A DNA stretch of 34,042 nucleotides from Anaerolineales bacterium. GTDB taxonomy: Bacteria; Chloroflexota; Anaerolineae; Anaerolineales; Villigracilaceae. The stretch spans positions 1 through 34,042 of the forward strand of contig JAUQXA010000037.1 in NCBI GenBank assembly GCA_030834895.1, given 5' to 3'. This document shows, in pieces, positions 1-5,847 of this stretch (positions are counted from its first letter, which is position 1; each line of letters begins with the position of its first letter). A program made the position numbers and the translations under genes. The notes below the pieces were generated by a model, which worked only from the letters and a program-made list of their open reading frames with translations, was not told the DNA's origin and made no database searches.

Positions 1-76
1 GACGAGTTCTGTTGACTGAAGTAATAAATCCAGATTTGTCCAAAACGATTCTTCCAAAAGTGGCTCCTCTCTTCAT
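1..76 (-). CDS. Partial hypothetical cassette ORF, cut by the window edge
   Basis: An ATG directly preceded by an in-frame TAA opens a frame of 25 codons that runs off the left edge of the window. It lies in the leftmost cassette, about 110 bp inside the boundary at 181-187, in the same orientation as the other cassette genes. No clear ribosome binding site precedes it and the visible residues (beginning MKRGATFGRIV) suggest no family. It may be the start of a cassette gene or a chance frame. Confidence 0.3.
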   Translation of the reverse strand, partial: MKRGATFGRIVLDKSGFITSVNRTR

Positions 77-180
77 TTATCAACTACGCCTGCTTTAGTG
101 AGCGATTGCCTTTACTCTAAGACAACTCGCAATGTTCCAAAGTCGTGACCGCCGAATCTTGCTGCAATCTGCGAGGAAGC

Positions 181-309
181 GCCTAACGGTGTGCGTTACT
201 TGCGCTGGGGCGGGCGGCGGAACGCCGTCCAACTGGAAAAAAGCTGAGGCAGAGAAAATGCCTAAAAAACGCGGCGACTCCCCAGCGTCGAGTGCACGCT
301 TTGTTGGGT
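181..309 (-). repeat. attC site 1
   Basis: Integron recombination site of 129 bp. Outer cores are GCCTAAC (181-187) and GTTGGGT (303-309). The inner arms pair as GCGTTAC..GCGCTGGGG against GCGTGCAC..GACGCTGGGG, leaving an unpaired A in the right arm (read on the minus strand), the usual extrahelical base of attC. Read on the minus strand this is the attC that closes the gene-less cassette, and its left core starts the partial cassette at the window edge. Confidence 0.85.
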
Positions 310-468
310 GTGGTGACTCAATAAGAACACTACCTTTAAACATTTTACACGAAGCTCTCGCGGACGAGCCAGAACATGATTTGACCTTTCACGAAACCTG
401 CGCCGCGTGCTCTTTGAGACAGACTTTTAACCACAGTTTTAAATAATTGATTCTATTTCTTTGCCCGC
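310..468. other. Short integron cassette without a convincing gene
   Basis: About 160 bp between attC1 and attC2. The ends match as one cassette (GTTGGGTG at the left, CACCCAAC at the right). I see no ORF with codon or start support: a frame from 343 on the minus strand simply runs through the whole of attC1, and a 10-codon ATG frame is too short to judge. It could carry a promoter, a small RNA or a very short peptide. Confidence 0.6.
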
Positions 469-598
469 ACCCAACGGCTTGCGTTACCCGCGGGTGGGTG
501 GGACGAGAGAACGCCACCTTGACGGAACTAACTTGAAGCCACGCAAACTGCTTGAAAACGCGGCGACTCCCACCCGTCGGGTGCACGCTGTGTTGGGT
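469..598 (-). repeat. attC site 2
   Basis: Integron recombination site of 130 bp with cores ACCCAAC (469-475) and GTTGGGT (592-598). The arms ACCCG-CGGGTGGG and ACCCGACGGGTGGG pair except for one extrahelical A. On the minus strand it follows the stop codon of the HEAT-repeat gene by about 24 bp, the usual position of an attC after its cassette gene. Confidence 0.88.
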
Positions 599-621
599 TG
601 CCTGATAGGGGAGAACGACTT

Positions 622-1164
622 TCATTTTTGATCAGTTTTCTTTTGAATTTCATTTATTGCTGACTCTGCACAAAAACTTGGAGAATAGCCTAAGTTATCA
701 GATTCAAAATCATTATTCACTGTTTCTTGCAAGGCTGGTATTGTGTCTGGGATACCAATTCCTCCTAGCGCATATGCTGCTGTTCCACGAATTTGCGGAT
801 CTGGGTCATTTTTCATTCTGTTTATAAGTGCTTCAATGACACGTTCATCACCGAACTCATGCATTAGACCACAAATATCCCAACGGAATGTAGAGTCTGA
901 ATCATTGAAAAACGGTAAAAGCAACTCAATTCCTTTATTTTTATCAATATTAAGCAGCGCTCTGCTCGATTGACAACGAATATTAATATCGCCATTACGG
1001 TCATTGATTTGTGACATCAAAAACGGAAAAAGTATATCTGTTCCAATTGCACGCAATTCATTTAGGACATGGTCAAGCGAGCCCTCTACTTTCCGCCCAC
1101 TACCGCCAAAAACTTGTAGGTACTTTAATATTTGTTCTTGATTAAGTCTTTGAGATGACATCAT
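622..1164 (-). CDS. HEAT-repeat domain protein (cassette gene)
   Basis: A 180-residue soluble protein made of repeated helix pairs. Segments around residues 58-76, 88-112 and 117-147 follow the PBS-lyase HEAT-like pattern of paired helices with Asp/Pro-Arg turns (..DPDPQIRGTAAYALGGIG..). Such proteins are usually protein-binding scaffolds; no catalytic motif is visible and the partner is unknown. It fills its cassette, with start and stop both close to the attC boundaries. Two adjacent ATG codons (1164 and 1161) are possible starts and neither has a good ribosome binding site, so translation may depend on upstream cassette context. The DNA is more AT-rich than the chromosomal genes to the right, consistent with acquisition from elsewhere. 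Confidence 0.8.
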   Translation of the reverse strand: MMSSQRLNQEQILKYLQVFGGSGRKVEGSLDHVLNELRAIGTDILFPFLMSQINDRNGDINIRCQSSRALLNIDKNKGIELLLPFFNDSDSTFRWDICGLMHEFGDERVIEALINRMKNDPDPQIRGTAAYALGGIGIPDTIPALQETVNNDFESDNLGYSPSFCAESAINEIQKKTDQK

Positions 1165-1211
1165 TTTGAGATATGACTGAAGTCAGATTCTTTGTTGAAC
1201 CGACAAAGGCA

Positions 1212-1341
1212 ACCCAACGGCTTGCGTTACCCGCGCTGGGGCGGGCGGCGGAACGCCGTCCGACTGGGAAAATGCTGAGGCGTAGAAAAAGGCTTGGAAT
1301 CGCGCCAGAATCCCCAGCGTCGGGTGCACGCTTTGTTCGGC
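1212..1341 (-). repeat. attC site 3
   Basis: Integron recombination site of 130 bp with cores ACCCAAC (1212-1218) and GTTCGGC (1335-1341). The second core has C in place of the usual purine after GTT, but it is matched exactly by GCCGAAC at the far end of its cassette (2913-2919). The arms pair with a single extrahelical A as in the other sites. Confidence 0.87.
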
Positions 1342-1369
1342 GGCGTTTTTTGACATTACATACCAAGCC

Positions 1370-1861
1370 TTAAGTTAATGGTTTTTGAAAAGACTTTGCT
1401 TCTTTCGCTAGCCATTCATAATCATCCCATATTTCTGCTGCGTTATTTTGTTTTCTGAATTCAAAGACAAGCGGTAGATTGATTGCCCAACTTCGTCGTA
1501 ATGATGCGCCCCAACTATCTACAACATAATGTTTTGGAATAAAGCCATATCGCACCATTTGACCAACAGAGTCGTATGTGTGACACACTTTTTCAGCCGC
1601 TCGTTTATCTTCTTCGTTCCAAGACTCAAAAGGCTTTTTTTCTAAATTTTCAAACAAATGTCTTCTTGCGTTTCGGATTTCTTCCACTTGGATAATCTCT
1701 ACTATGGCTTTGTAAGTCCCAGCATATGTTGAAATTCTTGCTTGATGAACTTCTCTTTGAAGATAAAACAAGGTGGCAATTAAAATCACAATAGATATTG
1801 CAGTCGAACATGAGCCAATCGCTGTGAAAATTGCGCCAATTGCTGTCCAATCAATATTCAT
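1370..1861 (-). CDS. DUF4760-like membrane-anchored protein (cassette gene)
   Basis: A 163-residue protein with one hydrophobic N-terminal segment (about residues 9-34), followed by a charged, helical cytoplasmic part with an ARRHLFE motif near residue 65 and a KVCHTYDSVGQMVRYG segment near 91-106. This layout resembles small DUF4760-type proteins, whose function is not established; the family call is from memory of the pattern and is tentative. The ATG at 1861 has AGGGAATA upstream, an acceptable ribosome binding site. It shares one cassette with the TPR gene upstream: the 72 bp between them contain no attC, so both would be excised together. Confidence 0.7.
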   Translation of the reverse strand: MNIDWTAIGAIFTAIGSCSTAISIVILIATLFYLQREVHQARISTYAGTYKAIVEIIQVEEIRNARRHLFENLEKKPFESWNEEDKRAAEKVCHTYDSVGQMVRYGFIPKHYVVDSWGASLRRSWAINLPLVFEFRKQNNAAEIWDDYEWLAKEAKSFQKPLT

Positions 1862-1933
1862 GGTTTATTCCCTGTTTTTTGAATTATTCTTTTCTCACTA
1901 CTTTTGCAATTCTATTATTTTATGAAGCAGGAA

Positions 1934-2872
1934 TTATTTCAGTTTTATTACCTGTGCATGTAAGATAATACCTGACTGAATCGAATTATTAATCCGAACT
2001 TTATAGCCATTATAGTTATCCCAAATATAAACGCTGGGATTTTCCTCTGTCCCGACAACTTTATCAGGTGGATAGGTAATATTTAGATTCAACATCTGCA
2101 TTACGGCGCGCCACTCGCTCATTTTATAACTTGGCTCAGAATATGAAAGATCAGGAGCTGTGTAATAAGGTATTGTCAAATGGACTTGATTTACTCTGTA
2201 ATTCTTGTCATAAACAATCTCAAAGCTATACTTTCCATCAGTATACCCTTCGTTATAAGAAGCATCGGCATAAGAACTATCCTTATCCAATGGCAAAGCA
2301 TCGATAAGCGAATCCGTTACTGAGTAGCGTGATCGAATTTCATCTAAAGATGTCCCCATTAGACCCATTGCATCAATTACAACAGGAACATTTGTAGGAG
2401 TGGATATAGGCTTGGAACCACCAGGTAAATTTAGCATCGCCCCAACCATAGGCACCGCAATGCAAATACAAGCAAGCACACTAATTATCAAGATATTACT
2501 GGGTGTAAAAAATGTTTTTTTCTTAGTTGCTGATTTAATTGGGTTAGCAGGCTGCTTATTTGGGACATTACGCGAAACACCATTATGTTGTTCTTGTATA
2601 GGTGATGTAGCCTTTTGTGATGGCGCAAATGGAAAATCCTGCCCCATAAGAGAATCCAATTTTTGTTTAGCTTTTTCATTATTTGGATTTATTCGCGCTA
2701 TTTGTTTTAGACAATGAATTCGCTCTTGGTCATTGTTTGAAGCATCGTACAACCAAGCCCAAGCGGATTGGCTATCTGGACTTTGCTTAACAACAGTTAT
2801 AAAGATATTGCGTGCTTCATCCCGTTTCCCTGCTTTGTACGCTGTTATACCTTGTTGAAGTAAATCTTCCAT
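1934..2872 (-). CDS. TPR-containing single-pass membrane protein (cassette gene)
   Basis: A 312-residue protein. Residues 3-75 form tetratricopeptide-like helices (GITAYKAGKRDEARNIF; SAWAWLYDAS), a TPR style frequent in Chloroflexota proteins. A Ser/Gln/Asn/Lys-rich linker follows (80-120), then one membrane helix (125-147) and an extracytoplasmic domain of about 165 residues that I do not recognise. I start at ATG 2872, preceded by AAGAGAAAATTT; an in-frame TTG 11 codons earlier lies only 16 bp from the attC boundary and is less likely. It is the promoter-proximal gene of a two-gene cassette. A host-style protein inside a cassette would fit recruitment from a related bacterium; that is inference. 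Confidence 0.78.
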   Translation of the reverse strand: MEDLLQQGITAYKAGKRDEARNIFITVVKQSPDSQSAWAWLYDASNNDQERIHCLKQIARINPNNEKAKQKLDSLMGQDFPFAPSQKATSPIQEQHNGVSRNVPNKQPANPIKSATKKKTFFTPSNILIISVLACICIAVPMVGAMLNLPGGSKPISTPTNVPVVIDAMGLMGTSLDEIRSRYSVTDSLIDALPLDKDSSYADASYNEGYTDGKYSFEIVYDKNYRVNQVHLTIPYYTAPDLSYSEPSYKMSEWRAVMQMLNLNITYPPDKVVGTEENPSVYIWDNYNGYKVRINNSIQSGIILHAQVIKLK

Positions 2873-2912
2873 AAATTTTCTCTTTTTGTTTACTTTATTA
2901 TGCAAGACAGCC

Positions 2913-3042
2913 GCCGAACGGTTTGCGTTACCGGCGGCTGGGCGGGCGGAGGTAACGCTTCTTTGACGGAACCAACCTCAAGCCAAGAAAACTGCTCAAA
3001 AGCGCGCAGACTCCCAGACGTCGGGTGCACGCTGTGTTAGGC
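2913..3042 (-). repeat. attC site 4
   Basis: Integron recombination site of 130 bp with cores GCCGAAC (2913-2919) and GTTAGGC (3036-3042). It is nearly identical to attC5 over much of its length, including the central part. The arms ACCGG-CGGCTGGG and ACCCGACGTCTGGG pair imperfectly around the extrahelical A. Confidence 0.88.
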
Positions 3043-3071
3043 GCTTAGTTTTGAAGTTCCAGCGCTGATAT

Positions 3072-3854
3072 TTACTGACTAAGCGAGTCATTGATGACTT
3101 GTTGTAGATCACTTGGCCACGGAACGAGTTCTTCAAACTCTGGCACCTTGCGCCACCAATCCTCTAGCCACCATGGCCATTTTGCTATGCCTTGTACACC
3201 GCCCATCCAGATCTCCGTCATAAGTGTTAAGAGCGCCTGCCCTTCTGATATACCTTTTTTGGAAATCTTGAAGATACGAAAGGGAGGCGTTTCGCGTCGC
3301 CCATCTTGATTGAGAATCAGCAAAAACTTCGACCGGATGTATATCGCATTTGGCAAATAATGGAGATTTTGGAGTGGATCTTCGCGGACATAATCCCAGA
3401 TTGTCGAAAGAGCTAAGTTTACACTTGGTCCATCCCATATGAATAAGCCGACGAATCTTGAACTGCGAATCTGCTTGTAGAAATCAGCCGATTTTTTGTA
3501 GGCATCAAGGAAATCTTTCTTGCTCTTCAATCGAGTCTTTACTTCCAGAACAGCAGCGACAGCGTCGGTATCAACAACTACACAATCACCGACCTTTAGC
3601 AAAACAGGAAAGTCTTGTTGATTGTATATGATTATGTCCTGTTGGGTCGAACTCCACTTATTGGAAACAATGAACCCTGTGCCAATAGAACACTTGGCAG
3701 GTAAAAACCGACCTATCATGCCTCGCAAATAAGTCTCGTGTGCGCGACCAATTTCGCCAGCATGTTCCGCAAAAAAATTCAAGGTACGAAACTGTGCCGT
3801 TAGTTCATCACTATAGCGTTCTGCAAGCAGCAGCATTGGATTGGGTTTATTCAT
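3072..3854 (-). CDS. DUF6602-like protein with a PD-(D/E)XK-type core (cassette gene)
   Basis: A 260-residue soluble protein. The centre has the spacing of a PD-(D/E)XK nuclease core: Asp73 in QQDIIIYN, then Glu104-Val-Lys106 in AAVLEVKTRL, preceded by a helix with GRAHETYLRG and a Gly-rich strand (GTGFIVS). The arrangement (helix with a conserved Glu, S-x-Q-D-I-x-I-Y, later E-V-K) matches my recollection of DUF6602, which has no settled function and is often seen in accessory regions. Whether it cuts DNA is unknown. I chose ATG 3854; an in-frame GTG seven codons upstream (3875) is possible and neither has a strong ribosome binding site. It occupies a single-gene cassette. A defence role is only a suggestion from its fold and location. 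Confidence 0.75.
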   Translation of the reverse strand: MNKPNPMLLLAERYSDELTAQFRTLNFFAEHAGEIGRAHETYLRGMIGRFLPAKCSIGTGFIVSNKWSSTQQDIIIYNQQDFPVLLKVGDCVVVDTDAVAAVLEVKTRLKSKKDFLDAYKKSADFYKQIRSSRFVGLFIWDGPSVNLALSTIWDYVREDPLQNLHYLPNAIYIRSKFLLILNQDGRRETPPFRIFKISKKGISEGQALLTLMTEIWMGGVQGIAKWPWWLEDWWRKVPEFEELVPWPSDLQQVINDSLSQ

Positions 3855-3905
3855 ATCAAGGATACCAAATTCCACGGTTGAATCAATATGACTGTGATGT
3901 ACAGC

Positions 3906-4035
3906 GCCTAACGGTTTGCGTTACCGGCGGCTGGGCGGGCGGAGGTAACGTCAATTTAGCGGAACCAACTTCAAGCCACGCAAAGAGCTTGAAAACGCGC
4001 AGACTCCCAGACGTCGGGTGCACGCTGTGTTGGGC
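3906..4035 (-). repeat. attC site 5
   Basis: Integron recombination site of 130 bp with cores GCCTAAC (3906-3912) and GTTGGGC (4029-4035). The left core pairs with GTTAGGCGCT at the start of the DUF6602 cassette and the right core with ACTGCCCAAC at the end of the next cassette, so both neighbouring cassettes are intact. Confidence 0.88.
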
Positions 4036-4090
4036 AGTGCTTACGGTTATACCCAGACCTGATTTACGATTACATATGTTCAATCTAACT

Positions 4091-4651
4091 CTAAAAGATC
4101 GGAATCAGACGACTGACTGCGATAGCAACTAACGTAAGCATCGTTGCGGACGCAAAGCCCATTCCTAAACACCAAGCAATTACAGTACTTACATAGAGCC
4201 GCTTTGCATTGTAATCAGTGCGCATCAGCCACCAATATACAAAACCAATCGATAGCCCGGGCGCGAAACCGATTGCTCCGCCGTCTAGAAATCCGATCAA
4301 TGCTGCAAAAGGCAAATTCTCTGAATCAATTGACATGTCACCCAGTTGAAGCAGAGGATAGACAAGCAAAATGGAGACTGTCCAGCCAACCAGACTACTT
4401 GCCAAGAGCCAGGGAAGGCAACGAGCAAATCTGGTGCCCACTTCAGAGCGGATGATAACAGCTTGTGCCAGAAAGCTAAATAAAGTTGTTGTAAAGGACA
4501 AAACTACGGCGATGACGGAATCTGACCATTGAAAACGAAAACCTGATAGAAAGGTCAGGAAGCAGCCCACGGCGACAGAGGACATTGTGACGAAAAGCCA
4601 CTTGTAAAAACCGGCAGAAAATGTTGCTTGCAAATCGTGTGTTGTATGCAT
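4091..4651 (-). CDS. Polytopic membrane protein of unknown function (cassette gene)
   Basis: A 186-residue protein with about five membrane helices (roughly 17-39, 45-68, 80-100, 114-142, 150-178). The fourth helix is glycine-rich (IGFLDGGAIGFAPGLSIGF), suggesting tight helix packing. No transporter or enzyme motif is recognised. It resembles in outline, but not clearly in sequence, the membrane protein in the next cassette. The start is ATG 4651 with only a weak CTGAG upstream. Its cassette is flanked by attC5 and attC6 and contains nothing else. Confidence 0.72.
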   Translation of the reverse strand: MHTTHDLQATFSAGFYKWLFVTMSSVAVGCFLTFLSGFRFQWSDSVIAVVLSFTTTLFSFLAQAVIIRSEVGTRFARCLPWLLASSLVGWTVSILLVYPLLQLGDMSIDSENLPFAALIGFLDGGAIGFAPGLSIGFVYWWLMRTDYNAKRLYVSTVIAWCLGMGFASATMLTLVAIAVSRLIPIF

Positions 4652-4683
4652 GCCAACTCAGATCAATGTATTACACCAGAACT

Positions 4684-4812
4684 GCCCAACGGTTGGCGTT
4701 ACCCGCGTGTGGGCGGAGTGTGGATTCGCTCTGAGAGCAGGAAAAGCTCAAAGCCAGAAAAAGCTTGTAAATCGCGCAGACTCCCACGCGTCGGGTGCAC
4801 GCTTTGTTGGGT
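4684..4812 (-). repeat. attC site 6
   Basis: Integron recombination site of 129 bp with cores GCCCAAC (4684-4690) and GTTGGGT (4806-4812). It is the attC nearest the array head. The central part diverges most from the other five, but the arms (ACCCG-CGTGTGGG and ACCCGACGCGTGGG) keep the same length and the extrahelical A. Confidence 0.87.
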
Positions 4813-4818
4813 TGCCGT

Positions 4819-5460
4819 TTAGGTAGTTGGTTTCCATTCCATCATTCGAAGCATACAAAGGCCCGTGATCACGCCAATTGTACCGCCCAAGACGAGTCCA
4901 GCCACGAACATACCAAGATACGGATGACTTGATTTCGCCAGTTGGTAAGCAATCTCCGTTGCCCCGGTGAAAATAAGTGTTACTACAAGGTCTGCAACTA
5001 GAAAACCAATCAAGGTCCAAGTGAAAGCCCACAACATCCAGTTCTTTGAGCGCGCCCTTGGAATCCGCATGAACCATACTGTGATCCAGGCCATCGGCCC
5101 GAAACTGCTCGCGAGTATTGCGGCGATAGTGTAAGCGATTGGAGATTCGTGAGTTGGGGAAGGGAATACGTATATCATTGCGGCGAATGCTTCTGTGCCG
5201 AGCCAAATAGCGAAATCTAGCGGTTTTAACCTGTTGAATTCTCTCATTTTGAACAAGACAATAAGCCTCAGCGTCCATGCCATAGCCTCAAAGACCAAGA
5301 GACTTGCAAGTTCGCCGCCTTTATCTCCCCAGGATGGCGCTATTCCGCGGCCAACCATTTCCGCCCAGGGCCATGCTATTGCAAGGCCCACCACATTTGC
5401 CAGAGTCCAGATTGTCAGAAAATTCATTTTGCTGTATGAGATTTCTTCGTCAACAACCAT
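4819..5460 (-). CDS. Six-helix membrane protein of unknown function (first cassette)
   Basis: A 213-residue protein with about six membrane helices (12-36, 48-70, 80-99, 108-131, 139-164, 180-206). It starts its first helix with a W-x3-N-x2-G pattern and ends with a glycine-rich helix (GLVLGGTIGVITGL), a layout common in uncharacterised bacterial membrane proteins. The frame opens further upstream with a TTG at 5499, but that lies on the recombination core itself; ATG 5460 has AGGAG six bases upstream and is chosen. Being next to the attI-like head it is the most recently inserted cassette by the usual integron rule and the one best placed for expression from the promoter-like sequence at 5506-5534. 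Confidence 0.75.
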   Translation of the reverse strand: MVVDEEISYSKMNFLTIWTLANVVGLAIAWPWAEMVGRGIAPSWGDKGGELASLLVFEAMAWTLRLIVLFKMREFNRLKPLDFAIWLGTEAFAAMIYVFPSPTHESPIAYTIAAILASSFGPMAWITVWFMRIPRARSKNWMLWAFTWTLIGFLVADLVVTLIFTGATEIAYQLAKSSHPYLGMFVAGLVLGGTIGVITGLCMLRMMEWKPTT

Positions 5461-5493
5461 GCATATTCTCCTGGAATATCTCCGCATTAGGCA

Positions 5494-5500
5494 ACCCAAC
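5494..5500 (-). mobile_element. attI-like head of the cassette array (simple recombination core)
   Basis: On the minus strand GTTGGGTTGCC begins here and matches GGCAACCCAAC at the other end of the first cassette (attC6), so this is a cassette boundary. To its right there is no second attC arm, so it is the attI side of the array rather than another attC. No integrase gene follows; the adjacent sequence is the palindrome cluster and then clpC. Confidence 0.7.
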
Positions 5501-5505
5501 TATGA

Positions 5506-5534
5506 TTTATACAGCACGCTGTATAAACCCCCAA
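5506..5534 (-). promoter_or_regulatory. Candidate cassette promoter (Pc-like)
   Basis: Read on the minus strand, TTGGGG (5534-5529) and TATAAA (5511-5506) are separated by exactly 17 bp, and the first cassette gene starts about 45 bp downstream. The -10 hexamer lies in one inverted repeat and the -35 in the centre of another (see the next entry), so repression or activation by a dimeric regulator is plausible. Only the sequence match supports this. Confidence 0.4.
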
Positions 5535-5567
5535 ATTGGGGCGTTATACAGCCGTTTGACTGTATAA
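5506..5567. promoter_or_regulatory. Nested palindromes: four alternating TATACAG half-sites
   Basis: TTTATACAGC (5506-5515) and GCTGTATAAA (5518-5527) form a perfect 10-bp inverted repeat with a 2-bp spacer. TTATACAGC (5544-5552) and CTGTATAA (5560-5567) form a second, looser pair. The middle two half-sites plus CCCCAA-A-TTGGGG make a 35-bp near-palindrome (5518-5552). This looks like a multi-operator region for a dimeric DNA-binding protein, or accessory sites of the array head. It is not a CIRCE element and not a standard LexA box. Confidence 0.55.
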
Positions 5568-5568
5568 T

Positions 5569-5847
5569 ACCTTATATTCTCCATGCCGTCATTATACTTT
5601 CACCTCCCAAAGGGGACAAGCAGGGGGATAAAAACAACCTGCAAACCTGTTGACCTTCCAACCTCCGACTTTAGACCTTCAACCCGAAAAATCTAACACA
5701 CCTCTTACGCCCCGCCTACAGACTGCCAATTCGGCCTTTGTTATAATGATGCCATTGGCTGGCTTGTAGACCATGGACGATAGACCACAGACCATCGTCA
5801 ATCGTCTATTGTCCATCGTCTGGTGCCACCAACGGAGGATACCCCTT
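5569..5847. repeat. clpC upstream region with two 7-bp-period repeat tracts
   Basis: No gene is seen here. Units of seven ending in AC occupy 5642-5683 (CAAACCT, GTTGACC, TTCCAAC, CTCCGAC, TTTAGAC, CTTCAAC). A second tract at 5769-5824 has eight units: four beginning GAC (GACCATG, GACGATA, GACCACA, GACCATC), then four beginning GTC (GTCAATC, GTCTATT, GTCCATC, GTCTGGT), so it could fold back on itself. TATAAT at 5742-5747 is a possible -10 for clpC without a clear -35. A GGAGG at 5834-5838 serves clpC. Confidence 0.65.

Larger units (their letters stand above)
1..5500 (-). mobile_element. Integron gene-cassette array without a visible integrase (CALIN-like)
   Basis: Six attC-like sites of 129-130 bp separate short AT-richer genes that are all on the minus strand. 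In every fully visible cassette the sequence just inside one boundary is the reverse complement of the sequence at the other (for example GTTGGGTTGCC against GGCAACCCAAC), as expected when a circular cassette re-forms one attC. The array continues past the left edge and ends on the right at an attI-like core. Known integrons carry intI beside attI; here the right flank is clpC and ordinary chromosomal genes, so intI is lost, relocated or distant. Calling this a cluster of attC sites lacking integrase is inference from this window only. Confidence 0.88.

Noticed and set aside
95..343. Minus-strand ORF of 82 codons starting in the small cassette
   Set aside because: Three quarters of it is translated attC1 sequence (the HPTKRALDAG type peptide recurs wherever an attC is translated), so it is not a gene.
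132..446. Plus-strand ORF of 104 codons through the first attC site
   Set aside because: It reads straight across a recombination site and into a gene-less cassette, opposite to all other cassette genes, with no ribosome binding site.
181..4812. CRISPR-like array of six similar repeats
   Set aside because: The repeats are 130 bp, spaced by whole genes of different length, with complementary ends typical of attC; they are not short direct repeats with uniform spacers.
4748..5278. Second minus-strand ORF of 176 codons within the first cassette
   Set aside because: It is rich in Arg and His, has no hydrophobic pattern or start signal, and overlaps the well-supported six-helix membrane protein in another frame and part of attC6.
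5506..5567. CIRCE heat-shock operator or LexA box for clpC
   Set aside because: The inverted repeat sequence TATACAG/CTGTATA does not match TTAGCACTC-N9-GAGTGCTAA, and the arm order is opposite to the standard CTGT..ACAG SOS box. It is also 280 bp from clpC and adjacent to the cassette array.
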